The notes: generated by a model not told the origin, from the letters alone. DNA of 64,000 bases from Martinezella tropici (GCF_008370325.1 NZ_VNIP01000011.1:434001-498000), one strand, 5' to 3'. Positions 25,219 through 34,140 are shown, numbered from the stretch's first letter. Made by a program: numbers and translations.

Positions 25219-25974
25219 ATGCTGACCAGTCAACGCAAAGCCCTCATTCTCGACAGATTACGCCGCGACGGCCAGGTGATCGCCAAGGTTCTGGCCGACG
25301 ATCTCGGCCTGTCGGAAGACACGATCCGCAGGGATCTGCGCGAAATGGCGGCGGAGAAACTGCTGAAGCGGGTGCACGGCGGCGCGCTGCCGCTCTCGCC
25401 GGAACTTCCGGATTTTACTGCCCGGCAGGCGGTCTCATCGGATGCGAAGCGGCGGCTCGGCGCCTATGCGGCCAAAATGATCCAGCCGGGCCAGACTGTA
25501 TTCCTCGATGGCGGCACCACCAATGCCGAGATCGCCCGTCAGCTTCCGAAGGATCTCGCCGCCACCATCGTCACCCACAGCCCGACGATCGCAGGCGAAC
25601 TGGAATATCATCCCGCCGCCGAGGTGATCCTCATCGGCGGTAAGCTTTACAAGCATTCGATGGTCGCGACGGGTGCGGCCGCCATGGCGACGATCGCATC
25701 CATTAGGGCGGATATCTTCTTTCTCGGAGTCACCGCCATCCATCCCGCCCGCGGTTTTTCAACCGGCGATTTCGAGGAGGCGGCCATCAAGCGGCATATA
25801 GCCCAATGCTCGGCCGAAACCTACGTATTGGCGACGAGCGAAAAGCTTGACGCGGCCTCCCCATGCCAGATCCTGCCGATGGAGGGTGTTTCCGGCCTGA
25901 TCGTGCCGTCCGATGTCGCGGAGGAAAACCTGGCGCTCTATCGGGAGACCGAGGTCGCGCTTTTTCTGGCCTGA
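25219..25974 (+). CDS. DeoR/GlpR-family transcriptional regulator
   Basis: A 251-residue repressor. The N-terminal HTH reads LTSQRKALILDRLRRDGQVIAKVLADDLGLSEDTIRRDLREMA, followed by the family link KLLKRVHGGAL; the sugar-phosphate isomerase-like effector domain has IQPGQTVFLDGGTTNAEIARQL, VIVTHSPTIAGEL-like strands and VILIGGKL. The effector is probably a phosphorylated sugar or nucleoside. No sugar transporter lies nearby, so the regulon is open; the divergent deoxyribosyltransferase-like gene is the obvious candidate. Confidence 0.88.
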   Translation: MLTSQRKALILDRLRRDGQVIAKVLADDLGLSEDTIRRDLREMAAEKLLKRVHGGALPLSPELPDFTARQAVSSDAKRRLGAYAAKMIQPGQTVFLDGGTTNAEIARQLPKDLAATIVTHSPTIAGELEYHPAAEVILIGGKLYKHSMVATGAAAMATIASIRADIFFLGVTAIHPARGFSTGDFEEAAIKRHIAQCSAETYVLATSEKLDAASPCQILPMEGVSGLIVPSDVAEENLALYRETEVALFLA

Positions 25975-26124
25975 CGCCGCCTGCGCATCCGCGCCATAGA
26001 ATTGAAACGCCACGCCGGGATTTGCATCATCATCATCATCATGATGCGGTCGAAGATTGATCCTATGCCGGCTGGACATCGGCTTGCCTTGCCGTTGTCG
26101 CATCACTATGCCAAGAGATCGCCC

Positions 26125-26613
26125 GTGAACGAACGCCGCATTCATCAGCTCTTCGAAATCAGCGTCCTCTTGAAGGGCGCGCATGCATTGATCGAATGCA
26201 TCGGCGGCATTGTGCTTGCGCTTGTCAGTACCGAGTCCATCCTTCGCCTGGCAAACAGGATCACGCAGCCCGAACTGCTCAACGACCCCCATGATTTCAT
26301 CGCGACGCATCTGCTGACCTGGGCGCAGGATTTCTCCGTCGGCACCAAGAACTTCTATGCCTATTATCTGCTGAGCCACGGGTTGGTGAAGGTGCTGCTT
26401 GTCATCGGCCTGCTCAGGGGCAAGATGTGGGCCTACCCGGCTTCGCTGGTCGCCCTTGGGCTTTTCATCGTCTACCAGCTTTATCGCTTCACAGACACGC
26501 ACGGCATCGGGCTCATCATCCTCACCGTATTCGACCTGGTGGTGATGATCCTGATCTGGAAGGAATATAGGATCGTCCGACAGCATGTGCCGGCCCGGCA
26601 GACGATCGGCTGA
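26125..26613 (+). CDS. DUF2127 membrane protein
   Basis: About 162 residues with three or four hydrophobic segments: LLKGAHALIECIGGIVLALV, YLLSHGLVKVLLVIGLLRG, YPASLVALGLFIVYQLYRF and GIGLIILTVFDLVVMILIW. HGLVKVLLVIGLLRGKMWAYP is the DUF2127 pattern. The start is uncertain: GTG 26125 (after AAGAGA) begins at the conserved part; ATG 26065 is an alternative. A run of six CAT triplets (26025-26042) lies upstream. No function is established. Confidence 0.7.
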   Translation: MNERRIHQLFEISVLLKGAHALIECIGGIVLALVSTESILRLANRITQPELLNDPHDFIATHLLTWAQDFSVGTKNFYAYYLLSHGLVKVLLVIGLLRGKMWAYPASLVALGLFIVYQLYRFTDTHGIGLIILTVFDLVVMILIWKEYRIVRQHVPARQTIG

Positions 26614-26628
26614 ACCGGAGCGCGGAGA

Positions 26629-27636
26629 CTAGGCAGTTAATGTAGCTGCCGGCATGATATCGCCGACATGGATGCCGTTCCAGTTCCTGAAAGACCTGTC
26701 GGCCATCGCCATGAGGCCGGCATGAATGGCGCTGTCCTTCACGAAGAAACGGGCCAGCACTGCCGCTACCATGACCTCCGCCGCGCGAGTGGTGCCATCG
26801 TCGCATTTGAGCGCGATGGCAATGCCCTGTTCGGGGATCGCGGCGCAAAACACGCCTTCGGCGCCGGTCTTGGCGAAGATACGACCGGGGGCGATCTGCA
26901 TGAGTTTGGTGCAGGCGCGATCGGTGCCCGCAACGTAAAACGGTTCGGCCATGCAGGCCTCGAACAGCCGGCGCGACGCCTTGGCACGCAGCGGCTCCAG
27001 GCCGGCGCCCGTCGCCATCCTGGCAAAGCCATGCGCCAGTCCCTTGAGCGGAACCGCATAGGTCGGGATCGAGCAGCCGTCCGTGCCGCAATTGTCATGG
27101 GCAAGAACGGTGCCGGTCAGGCTCTGCATCGTGTCGCGGATCTGCTGCTGCAGCGGGTGATCATAGCCGACATAGCCTTTGGGATCGATGTCCTGATGGC
27201 AGCAAGCGCAGACGAAGCCGGCGTGCTTGCCGGAGCAATTGTTATGCAATGCCGTCGGCTTGTCGATGGTACGCGCCTGATGGATGAGGGTCTTCTGGTC
27301 GAAGGACCAATGCGCGCCGCATTCGAGCGTGCCGACATCGCGGCCGGCGCGCTCCAGCATCGAGGCGGCGATCGCCACATGCTCCTCTTCACCATTGTGG
27401 GAGGAACAGGCGAGCGCCAGTTCCTTGTTGCCAAAGCCATACGCGTCGGCGGCACCGCTTTCGAGCAGCGGCAGCGCCTGCATCGCCTTGCAGGCCGAGC
27501 GCGGGAAAACGCCGCTTTCGATATCGCCGACCGAGAAGACCAGCTTCCCATCGCCATCGACGACAGCGACGGAGCCACGATGATAGCTTTCCACCTGATT
27601 GCCACGGGTGACTTCGACGCAGACGGGATTGGACAT
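26629..27636 (-). CDS. ansA: class 3 (ReAV/AnsA-like) L-asparaginase
   Basis: A 335-residue L-asparaginase of the Rhizobium etli type, unrelated to the E. coli fold. The key serine and lysine appear as S47-A-C-K50 in FPRSACK, and C134-S-G-K137 and C188 (AHDNCGTDGCS) match the active-site/zinc residues described for R. etli ReAV, shifted by one in numbering (from memory). The enzyme hydrolyses L-asparagine to aspartate and ammonia in the cytoplasm and lets rhizobia use asparagine as a carbon and nitrogen source. It lies 97 bases downstream of the SufR-like regulator on the same strand, so partial co-transcription is possible. Start ATG 27636. Confidence 0.88.
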   Translation of the reverse strand: MSNPVCVEVTRGNQVESYHRGSVAVVDGDGKLVFSVGDIESGVFPRSACKAMQALPLLESGAADAYGFGNKELALACSSHNGEEEHVAIAASMLERAGRDVGTLECGAHWSFDQKTLIHQARTIDKPTALHNNCSGKHAGFVCACCHQDIDPKGYVGYDHPLQQQIRDTMQSLTGTVLAHDNCGTDGCSIPTYAVPLKGLAHGFARMATGAGLEPLRAKASRRLFEACMAEPFYVAGTDRACTKLMQIAPGRIFAKTGAEGVFCAAIPEQGIAIALKCDDGTTRAAEVMVAAVLARFFVKDSAIHAGLMAMADRSFRNWNGIHVGDIMPAATLTA

Positions 27637-27733
27637 GATGGAAGCTGCCTTTGATTTGCTGGATGTCAGTGATAGCCGCTGCACCATGGATTGCCAATCG
27701 CCGATGCCGCCGATCGATCCGAAAAGACCATAG

Positions 27734-28360
27734 TCAAACGTCGGCGCGAATCCTGTATGCGCAACGTCTGGCGCCGAGGAGGATATGCTCTTCACGCTCC
27801 ACCACCGCGCCGAGAACGATGCGGAAAGTCTCCAGCTCCGATCGGCAGAAGCCGGCGCAGGCACAAGCAGCAGCGCAGATGGGGCAATGATTTTCCACCA
27901 GCACGAGCGAGCCGTCATCGTCCTGCCAGTGATCGGCCATGTAGCCCTCCTGCGTGCGGATGGCAGCGAGGCTCGCGACGCGTGACGGCAGATCGGCCGC
28001 GAGGTCGATTTCGCTGCGATAGCGTCGAAGCGTCTCCGTTTCACGGGCGGAGATGACGGTGTCGACGGCGCCCTGCCCCAACTGGCTGACCATGGTCGCA
28101 AGCAAGGTGGCGGTCAGATCCGCATGGCCATCGGGAAATTGCTTGTTGCCGGCGGCCGTCAGGTGCCAGAGCTGCCGCGGCCTGCCCCTGCCGGCTGCCG
28201 CCTCTGCCACCGGCTCGACCAGTCCCTCCTCCGCCATCTTCGTCAGTTGCTGACGCGCCGCCTCCGACGATATGCCGAGCGCGGCGCCGACCGCCGTTGC
28301 CAGTTGCGGCCCCTCGGTTTTCAACAGGATCAGGATTCGATTGACGGGCGATTGACGCAT
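27734..28360 (-). CDS. SufR-like DeoR/ArsR-type regulator with cysteine-rich (Fe-S?) motif
   Basis: A 208-residue regulator. An N-terminal winged HTH (LGISSEAARQQLTKMAEEGLVEPV, then GRGRPRQLWHLTAAG, the wing) is followed by a helical region and a cysteine cluster NHCPICAAACACAGFC with a further Cys in GARRCAYRI. Cyanobacterial and actinobacterial SufR carry a comparable C-terminal cysteine set that holds a 4Fe-4S cluster, so redox or iron sensing is likely. It is divergent from an MFS transporter, and the shared promoter carries a perfect 9-bp dyad plus a third half-site touching its own start. No suf genes are nearby; it appears to control the pump. Confidence 0.82.
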   Translation of the reverse strand: MRQSPVNRILILLKTEGPQLATAVGAALGISSEAARQQLTKMAEEGLVEPVAEAAAGRGRPRQLWHLTAAGNKQFPDGHADLTATLLATMVSQLGQGAVDTVISARETETLRRYRSEIDLAADLPSRVASLAAIRTQEGYMADHWQDDDGSLVLVENHCPICAAACACAGFCRSELETFRIVLGAVVEREEHILLGARRCAYRIRADV

Positions 28361-28426
28361 TTTTCCAAGTTTTCTCTTGTTTTAATCCGACGGCCATGTA
28401 ATTTTCCAAACTATAACTTGGAAAAT
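28361..28426. promoter_or_regulatory. operator dyad for the SufR-like regulator
   Basis: ATTTTCCAA (28401-28409) and TTGGAAAAT (28418-28426) are perfect inverted arms with an 8-base spacer. A third copy, TTTTCCAAGT at 28361-28370, lies immediately before the regulator's start codon, so AACTTGGAAAA recurs. The position in the divergent promoter suggests autoregulation and control of the MFS gene starting at 28462. Confidence 0.65.
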
Positions 28427-28461
28427 AATCAACCGCTAGGGAAAATACCGAGGATCACCCG

Positions 28462-29886
28462 ATGTCCAGCATCGAAAACACCGCTTCCGTCCCGTCCTCC
28501 TCCATCTTCGCCTTGTTCTCGCCAAAGCTTCTGCCCGCAACGCTGATGCTCGGCGGCGGCGTGACCCTCTACGCCGTCGAGTCCTATATTACCGCCACCA
28601 TCGCGCCCTCGATCGTCCGGGATATCGGCGGCCTCGAACTATTCTCATGGATGACGACGCTCTTCGTCGCCGCGGGCGTACTCGGCTCGATCACGGTTGC
28701 AACCCGGCCGAAGGGAATGGGCCTGCGCGCCGTCTATATTTCAGCGGCGATCACATTCGGCGTCGGAAGCCTGGTCTGCGCCATCGCGCCGGCGATGCCC
28801 GTATTGCTCATCGGCCGCGCCGTTCAGGGTTATGGCGCGGGCATGCTGTCCGGCCTTGCCTATGCCTTCATTCGTTTCGTCTATCCGGAGACGCTCTGGC
28901 GCAGGGCGTCCACGCTTTATGCGGCCATATGGGGCGTGGCGACGGTGCTCGGCCCAACGCTCGGCGGCCTCTTCGCCGGCGGAGGCGCCTGGCGCGAGGC
29001 CTTCATCATCCTCGTGCCACTGACCGTGATCATGGCGCTTTCCGCACGCTGGCTGCTGCCTGACGTTGCGGATGACCGGGCTGACACGAGGACGCCGCTG
29101 ATCCAGATTGCGCTGCTGCTGACGGCCGTCCTGTTCGTCAACATCGCCAGCACGATCGAGCATGGATCGTACAAGGTCGTGCTGATCGCAGCTTCGATCG
29201 CGCTCGTCGCGATGATGGTGGCAATCGAAAGAAAGAGCGATACCCGCCTGTTTCCCTATGGCGCCGCGATGCTCACCAATCCCATCTCGGGGCTCTATCT
29301 CACGATATTCACGCTCATGATGGTGCTGACGAGCGATATCTACATCCCCTATTTCCTGCAGACCCTGCATGGCGTCACACCTCTGGTCTCAGGCTATCTT
29401 GTCGCGCTGGTCGCGCTCGGCTGGACCATCGCAGCCTTCTTCAGCGCCTCGCTTTCGGGCAGGCAGGCCGCCATCGCCATCATTGCCGGCTGTATCCTGG
29501 AAACTGCCGCGACCGCATCGCTCATTCCCGTCCTGGCAACGACCACGCCTTTCGACGACGTCGCCAGGTTTGCGCCCGCCGTCATCACCATGTTCCTGAT
29601 GGGGTTCGGCGTCGGGCTGGGCTGGGCGCATCTGGTGACCAGGGTCATCAGCATCGCCAGCAGAACCGACCAGGACAAGGCCTCCGCTGCGATCTCGATG
29701 ACGCAATCGCTGGGCGGCGCATTCGGCGCAGCCCTTGCCGGCGTCATCGTCAACAGCGCGGGCCTGACCCATCCGGGCGGCATTGCCGGCAGCCTTTCCG
29801 CGGCGACCTGGCTTTATGCCCTGATGGCGATACCCGGCCTGATCGCCATCGCGCTGTCCTTCACGATCAAGCCAGCTTCAGCATGA
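28462..29886 (+). CDS. MFS transporter (DHA-type, about 14 TM)
   Basis: A 474-residue inner-membrane drug/metabolite efflux-type transporter with 12-14 hydrophobic segments. It has the MFS motif C-like segment GRAVQGYGAGMLSGLAYAFIR and IWGVATVLGPTLGGLFAGGG, and WREAFIILVPLTVIMA. Motif A is weak (ATRPKGMGLRAVYIS). The substrate is unknown; the divergent Fe-S-type regulator hints at redox-active, metal or sulfur compounds. Its last 20 bases overlap the 3' end of the convergent quinone oxidoreductase gene. Confidence 0.87.
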   Translation: MSSIENTASVPSSSIFALFSPKLLPATLMLGGGVTLYAVESYITATIAPSIVRDIGGLELFSWMTTLFVAAGVLGSITVATRPKGMGLRAVYISAAITFGVGSLVCAIAPAMPVLLIGRAVQGYGAGMLSGLAYAFIRFVYPETLWRRASTLYAAIWGVATVLGPTLGGLFAGGGAWREAFIILVPLTVIMALSARWLLPDVADDRADTRTPLIQIALLLTAVLFVNIASTIEHGSYKVVLIAASIALVAMMVAIERKSDTRLFPYGAAMLTNPISGLYLTIFTLMMVLTSDIYIPYFLQTLHGVTPLVSGYLVALVALGWTIAAFFSASLSGRQAAIAIIAGCILETAATASLIPVLATTTPFDDVARFAPAVITMFLMGFGVGLGWAHLVTRVISIASRTDQDKASAAISMTQSLGGAFGAALAGVIVNSAGLTHPGGIAGSLSAATWLYALMAIPGLIAIALSFTIKPASA

Positions 29887-30865
29887 TCTTGCCGATGTGG
29901 TCACTGGACTCCATCAGCCGATGCGCCTCGACCACATCGTCAAAGGAGAAGGTCCTGTAAATGACGGGGGCAACCGTGCCTTCGTCCAGCAACGGCCAAA
30001 CCTGGGAGAAGAGGTCATCGCGAATGGCGCGCTTCTCTTCGGCGGTGCGCGGGCGCATGGTCGAACCTGTCACGGTCAGTCGCTTCACCATTACCGGCGC
30101 CAGATTGACCTTGTCGGCAACTGCACCGCCGAGGAAGGCGATGATCGAGAGGCAGCCGTCGCGGGCGAGAGACGCGAGATTCTTTTCCAAATAGGCCGCG
30201 CCGATCATGTCGAGGATGACATCGACGCCATGATTCGTCTCCGCGGCGATGACCTCGGCAAAATCCTCCTGCCTGTAGTTGATCGCACGCTTTGCACCGA
30301 GCTTCTCGCACGCCTCGCACTTTTCCTTCGAACCGGCAGTGGTGTAGACCGTCGCGCCGAAGGCGCGGGCGAGCTGGATTGCCGTCGTGCCGATGCCGCT
30401 GGAACCGCCATGGATCAGCACGCTTTCCCCTTCCGTCAGGCCGGCCATCTGGAAGAGATTGGCCCAGACCGTGAAGAACGTCTCGGGCAAGGCCGCCGCG
30501 CGCACCGCGTCATAGCCATTCGGGAAGCGAAGGGCCTGACCGGCGGGCAGGACGCAATATTCGGCATAGGCACCGCCATTGGCGAGACCGCAAACCTTAT
30601 TGCCGATGGCAAACTCCGTCACGCCGGGCGCGACGTCAACGACTTCGCCTGATATTTCGAGACCCAGGATGGGGCTTGCATCCTTCGGCGGCGGATAGGT
30701 GCCCTGGCGTTGCGCCACATCCGGGCGGTTGACACCGGCAGCCTCGACACGGACGAGGATCTCGCCCGGTTTCAGGACCGGCAAGGGCCGGCGGGCGATG
30801 GCCATGACCTCCGGCCCGCCAAAGGATGGCAAATCCACGAAACGCATTTCAGATGGCAAGGGCAT
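29867..30865 (-). CDS. NAD(P)H quinone oxidoreductase (PIG3/zeta-crystallin-like, MDR family)
   Basis: A 332-residue medium-chain reductase without zinc ligands. VRVEAAGVNRPDVAQRQGTYPPP, the family signature, is followed by the Rossmann loop ESVLIHGGSSGIGTTAIQLARAFG and VDVILDMIGAAYLEKNL. It should reduce quinones or reactive enones with NADPH. ATG 30865 follows GGAG; an internal ATG at 30847 lacks a ribosome site. Its 3' end overlaps that of the MFS gene. Confidence 0.9.
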   Translation of the reverse strand: MPLPSEMRFVDLPSFGGPEVMAIARRPLPVLKPGEILVRVEAAGVNRPDVAQRQGTYPPPKDASPILGLEISGEVVDVAPGVTEFAIGNKVCGLANGGAYAEYCVLPAGQALRFPNGYDAVRAAALPETFFTVWANLFQMAGLTEGESVLIHGGSSGIGTTAIQLARAFGATVYTTAGSKEKCEACEKLGAKRAINYRQEDFAEVIAAETNHGVDVILDMIGAAYLEKNLASLARDGCLSIIAFLGGAVADKVNLAPVMVKRLTVTGSTMRPRTAEEKRAIRDDLFSQVWPLLDEGTVAPVIYRTFSFDDVVEAHRLMESSDHIGKIMLKLA

Positions 30866-30944
30866 GGCGCTATCTCCTCTCCCAGCAAAGTAGTGGAGAT
30901 AGTTTAGAGCAGAGCGCTTGAAAAGGAGCTGTTATGGGAGGGCG

Positions 30945-32750
30945 TCAATTCGTCTCGGCCAGGCCGAGAAATGCGATGCCGATATCGCTTTCCTTTGCCT
31001 TTGTCTTGATGCCGGCAATGGAGGTGCTGACGCGGTTGATATTGTCGATCACCAGTCCCTCAGGCAATTGCAGGATACCGATGGAGCAACGCATCAGCGG
31101 GAACTCCGCCTCGGAACCGCTGCGGTCATGCCCGCGAATGCGGCCGGCCGCTCGATCCTCTGCCGAGTAAAGATCGAGGACGTCGGCATGAAAATCGGCA
31201 AGAAGCCGGTCCAGGACCTCGCGCAGCTCCTGCATGCTCCAGCCGGTCACGCCGATGAAGAAATCGTCGCCGCCGACATGGCCGAGGAAATGGCGCTCGG
31301 CAAAGAAATAGCGGCGCATCAGTGCCGCGAACGAGGAAATGGCGTGGTCGCCGAGATGGAAGCCATAGGCATCGTTGAACGGCTTGAAATTGTCGAAGTC
31401 GCAATAGCAGAAATGCCTGATCTCATCGCCGTCGCGGCCGGCATGCTGCATGAAATCGTGGATCGCCCTGTTGCCCGGCAAGCCGGTCAGCGGGTTCTGA
31501 TCCTGAGCGATCTTCAGCTGCTTCTCGTTGATGACCTTGATGAGCGAGGCGGCCGAAACGATGCCGGCATAATGCGTGCCCTCGGTGACGATCAGGCAAT
31601 CGCTGCTTTCCATGTTGGCGAAGATCGCCATCAGCGTATCGGCATCGGAATCGAGGCCGACGATCGGCGCCATTTCGACGAAATGCGAGATCGAACGCTC
31701 ATAGACCTTGTTCTTCAAGAGATCGCGGCCGAAGGGCTGATAGATATATTCCTTCAGCTGGTATTCGTGGATGATGCCGCGTGGCTCGTCATTGGCGTTG
31801 ACGACGGGAAAATAAGCCCGGCGCGGATTGCGGCGAAAGAGCTCGAAGACGCTGTCGATACTGTCGCTTTCGCGGATGGTCGGCAACACTTCGATCTGCT
31901 TGCGGATGAGAATTTCATCCAGTGACTGGCTGTTGCGCGTGGTCTTGCCCAGATGCCGGAGATGCGGAAAGCTTGGCTTGAGCTCGTTGACGAGCACTGT
32001 CGGGCGGGCAATGAACCAGCCCTGGACGAGATCGACGCCGAATTCGCGGCAAGTCAGGAACTCCGCCTCGGTCTCAATACCCTCCGCAACGACGCGCGTG
32101 CCCAGGACATGGGCGATATTGACGAGATTCCTGAGGATGTGGCGCTTGCGGGCACTGCGGTCGATGTCGACGATGAAGTGGCGGTCGATCTTCAGATAAT
32201 CGACCGGGTAATCGGAGAGAAGCTTCATTTCTCCGTGACCGATGCCGAAATCGTCGATCGCCAGTTTGAAGCCGGCGTTTCGCATCCTGGCGACCAGATC
32301 GCGAAATTCGGGCACGATGGTATTGTCGAAGCGCTCGGAGAATTCGAAGCAGACGGAAGAAGGCGCGATCCCGGCCTTTCTCATGTGCTGCAGCAGGCCA
32401 TCCACCAATGTTGCACCTTGCGGGATCAACCGGACATCCAAATTGAGGAAAAGGGTAGCGGCAGCGATATTGGGCAAGGTAGCGAATTTCGCCAGCGCCC
32501 GGCTGGTCACCATCTGCTCCAAACCGAGAAGCTGGCCGGTGCGCTCGGCCTCGTCGAGGATATCGACCGGGCTCTCGAAACCGATGCGTTCCTGCCCGCG
32601 CATGAGGGATTCGTAGCCGAAGACCGCGCCTGTGCCGGCCTCGACGATCGGCTGAAATGCATTCTCGATGACGAGCTTGGCGAGGGTGACAATCTGGTCG
32701 CTGGCATATCGGCGCAATACGCCCGGCTCGACCGCGGCAGTCAGTGACAT
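30945..32750 (-). CDS. EAL - CBS pair - GGDEF signalling protein
   Basis: A 601-residue cytoplasmic c-di-GMP protein without membrane segments. The EAL domain is at about 25-255: ESL replaces EAL (47-49), but the other catalytic positions (LNLD, FEFSE, IDDFG, LKID, AEGIE, VQGW) are retained. Two CBS-like repeats at about 275-405 (VLPTIRESDSIDSVFELFRR; HFVEMAPIVGLDSDADTLMAIF) come next, and the GGDEF domain at about 410-565 has GGDDF (493-497) with no RxxD I-site upstream. The domain order resembles YkuI/GGDEF-EAL-CBS proteins reported in other bacteria, here with EAL first. It is likely a phosphodiesterase, possibly regulated by nucleotide binding at the CBS pair, with a weak or inactive cyclase. 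Start 32750 has GGAG six bases upstream. Confidence 0.88.
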   Translation of the reverse strand: MSLTAAVEPGVLRRYASDQIVTLAKLVIENAFQPIVEAGTGAVFGYESLMRGQERIGFESPVDILDEAERTGQLLGLEQMVTSRALAKFATLPNIAAATLFLNLDVRLIPQGATLVDGLLQHMRKAGIAPSSVCFEFSERFDNTIVPEFRDLVARMRNAGFKLAIDDFGIGHGEMKLLSDYPVDYLKIDRHFIVDIDRSARKRHILRNLVNIAHVLGTRVVAEGIETEAEFLTCREFGVDLVQGWFIARPTVLVNELKPSFPHLRHLGKTTRNSQSLDEILIRKQIEVLPTIRESDSIDSVFELFRRNPRRAYFPVVNANDEPRGIIHEYQLKEYIYQPFGRDLLKNKVYERSISHFVEMAPIVGLDSDADTLMAIFANMESSDCLIVTEGTHYAGIVSAASLIKVINEKQLKIAQDQNPLTGLPGNRAIHDFMQHAGRDGDEIRHFCYCDFDNFKPFNDAYGFHLGDHAISSFAALMRRYFFAERHFLGHVGGDDFFIGVTGWSMQELREVLDRLLADFHADVLDLYSAEDRAAGRIRGHDRSGSEAEFPLMRCSIGILQLPEGLVIDNINRVSTSIAGIKTKAKESDIGIAFLGLAETN

Positions 32751-32958
32751 GCCCATCTCCACTTTGCAGATTCTGTTCTAATTTATTTAAGTAAAACTTT
32801 GGATTTACCGCGTTTTCGCCCCAAGATGCGCCATAGGCGTCAACGAAACCTTTCCCGTATGTGAAAGTTTCATGAATGGTAAAGCAATGTTAACCATTCA
32901 TCAGGACGGGAGGCAGCCGCGCCGGCATGCGCCGCTGCTGTCGCCGGCAGCTTGTGAG

Positions 32959-33210
32959 TTAGTTATGCGTGTGTCGTTCCGCGTCGTAATCGGCAAACAT
33001 GTCGGCGACGCAACGGCTGCCTTTTGCCGTGTCTCCGCCATCGTTGGCCGCATGCGGCACGTCGCAAATGTCGTCGCGTTTGCGAGCCGCATCCCACATG
33101 CGCAGGGCTTCCCGCACGACTTCACTGCTTGAGGCATAGGTGCCGGTATCGACCGCTGCACGGATGCCGGCAGCCTGAAGCGGGGAGATGGAAACCGTTA
33201 CCATCGGCAT
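32959..33210 (-). CDS. ParD-family antitoxin (orphan)
   Basis: An 83-residue ribbon-helix-helix protein: VTVSISPLQAAGIRAAVDTGTYASSSEVVREALRMWD is the ParD pattern. GGGAGG precedes the ATG at 33210 closely. In normal parDE pairs the toxin follows and overlaps, but no ParE/RelE-type frame follows here before the EAL-GGDEF gene (208 bases), nor precedes it. The tail is unusually long and acidic/His-rich (DYDAERHTHN). It may be a relic or act in trans with the ParE-type toxin encoded 5.5 kb away. Confidence 0.75.
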   Translation of the reverse strand: MPMVTVSISPLQAAGIRAAVDTGTYASSSEVVREALRMWDAARKRDDICDVPHAANDGGDTAKGSRCVADMFADYDAERHTHN

Positions 33211-33438
33211 GATATTCCTCCCTTGACGTTGTTAGGCGAAAACTTGGCTCGGAGCATGTTCCGCGGCCTCGACCAGTGCCTTCAGGGCATGTCTCAGACA
33301 TGCGTGCTTCCAAATGAAGGTACCGTCGTCACAATAACTCAACGCCGCTCCGCCCTATTCGGCAGAGAGATGAAGAGTAGCGCCGCTCACGCTCCTTGTC
33401 AAAAAGTAGCAGTTCGTTACCCCTTTTTGGGAGATCGC

Positions 33439-33987
33439 CTACCGCCTGAGCACAAGACCGAAGGCCACCAGCGTCCAGCCCTGGAAGATCAGGTCGAGGG
33501 CCAGAAAAAGGCCGAGGATCCAGAGGCTGTTGACTGGCCAGCCGACCGCGATGGCGATGCCGGCGGCGGCGGTTGCAAGGCCGCTGATGACGATCCAGAC
33601 CCAGCCGCGCTCCGGCTTCAGCTTGCGCCCGACCCAGACACGAAACGTGCCGGCAATGAGCAGCGCGATGGCGAGGAACAGGGTCAAGGCCTCCGAGGCC
33701 AATAGCGGATTGGCGAAGGCAAGCACGCCGGCAATCGTATAGAGCAGGCCGCTGAGCACCCAGAACAGAATGTGCTCCCAGCCCCGTACCTGAAAGGCAT
33801 GGGCCAGATGCACGATGCCGCCGATCAGCATCAGCATGCCGACATAATAGACCGAGGCGACGGTGGCGATGAACAGATTGCCAAGGGCGATGCCGCCGCA
33901 GATCAGCAGCAATATGCCGAGCCCGACAAACCAGCCCCATTTGTTACGCATTGCGGATGGCGGGACTTCATCAAGAATATCGACCAT
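33439..33987 (-). CDS. HdeD-family (DUF308) membrane protein
   Basis: A 182-residue inner-membrane protein with six predicted hydrophobic segments in three pairs (FVGLGILLLICGGIALGN, VYYVGMLMLIGGIVHLAHAF, ILFWVLSGLLYTIAGVLAF, ALTLFLAIALLIAGTFRVW, WVWIVISGLATAAAGIAIAV and ILGLFLALDLIFQGWTLVA). The duplicated G-rich pattern is HdeD/DUF308. In enterobacteria HdeD is linked to acid resistance; the role in rhizobia is not settled. Start ATG 33987 follows GAGGAGG. Confidence 0.85.
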   Translation of the reverse strand: MVDILDEVPPSAMRNKWGWFVGLGILLLICGGIALGNLFIATVASVYYVGMLMLIGGIVHLAHAFQVRGWEHILFWVLSGLLYTIAGVLAFANPLLASEALTLFLAIALLIAGTFRVWVGRKLKPERGWVWIVISGLATAAAGIAIAVGWPVNSLWILGLFLALDLIFQGWTLVAFGLVLRR

Positions 33988-34086
33988 GACTGCACCTCCT
34001 CCTCTGACGAAGTATGGCACAGAAACGCGCCTCGGAAAGAGGTTGCGGATTTTTTGGCATGGATCGGCCGCTGCGTGATTTTTTTA

Positions 34087-34106
34087 TTGATTGATCAGTC
34101 AATCAA
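34087..34106. promoter_or_regulatory. BetI-type operator upstream of betI
   Basis: TTGATTGA (34087-34094), four-base centre TCAG, then TCAATCAA (34099-34106) form a perfect 8-bp dyad 34 bases before the betI start. The sequence is of the class known for TetR-family BetI sites, so choline-relieved autorepression of betI and the downstream bet genes is the natural reading. Confidence 0.7.
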
Positions 34107-34140
34107 AAATACAGTTTGATTTCAGGCTTGGAGTTTGAAC

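Noticed and set aside
26025..26042. six CAT triplets, possible microsatellite or His tract
   Set aside because: Lies in the likely untranslated region before the DUF2127 start; too short to call a functional phase-variable tract.
33223..33705. 160-codon plus-strand frame near the HdeD gene
   Set aside because: Overlaps the HdeD-like gene antisense and lacks any motif.
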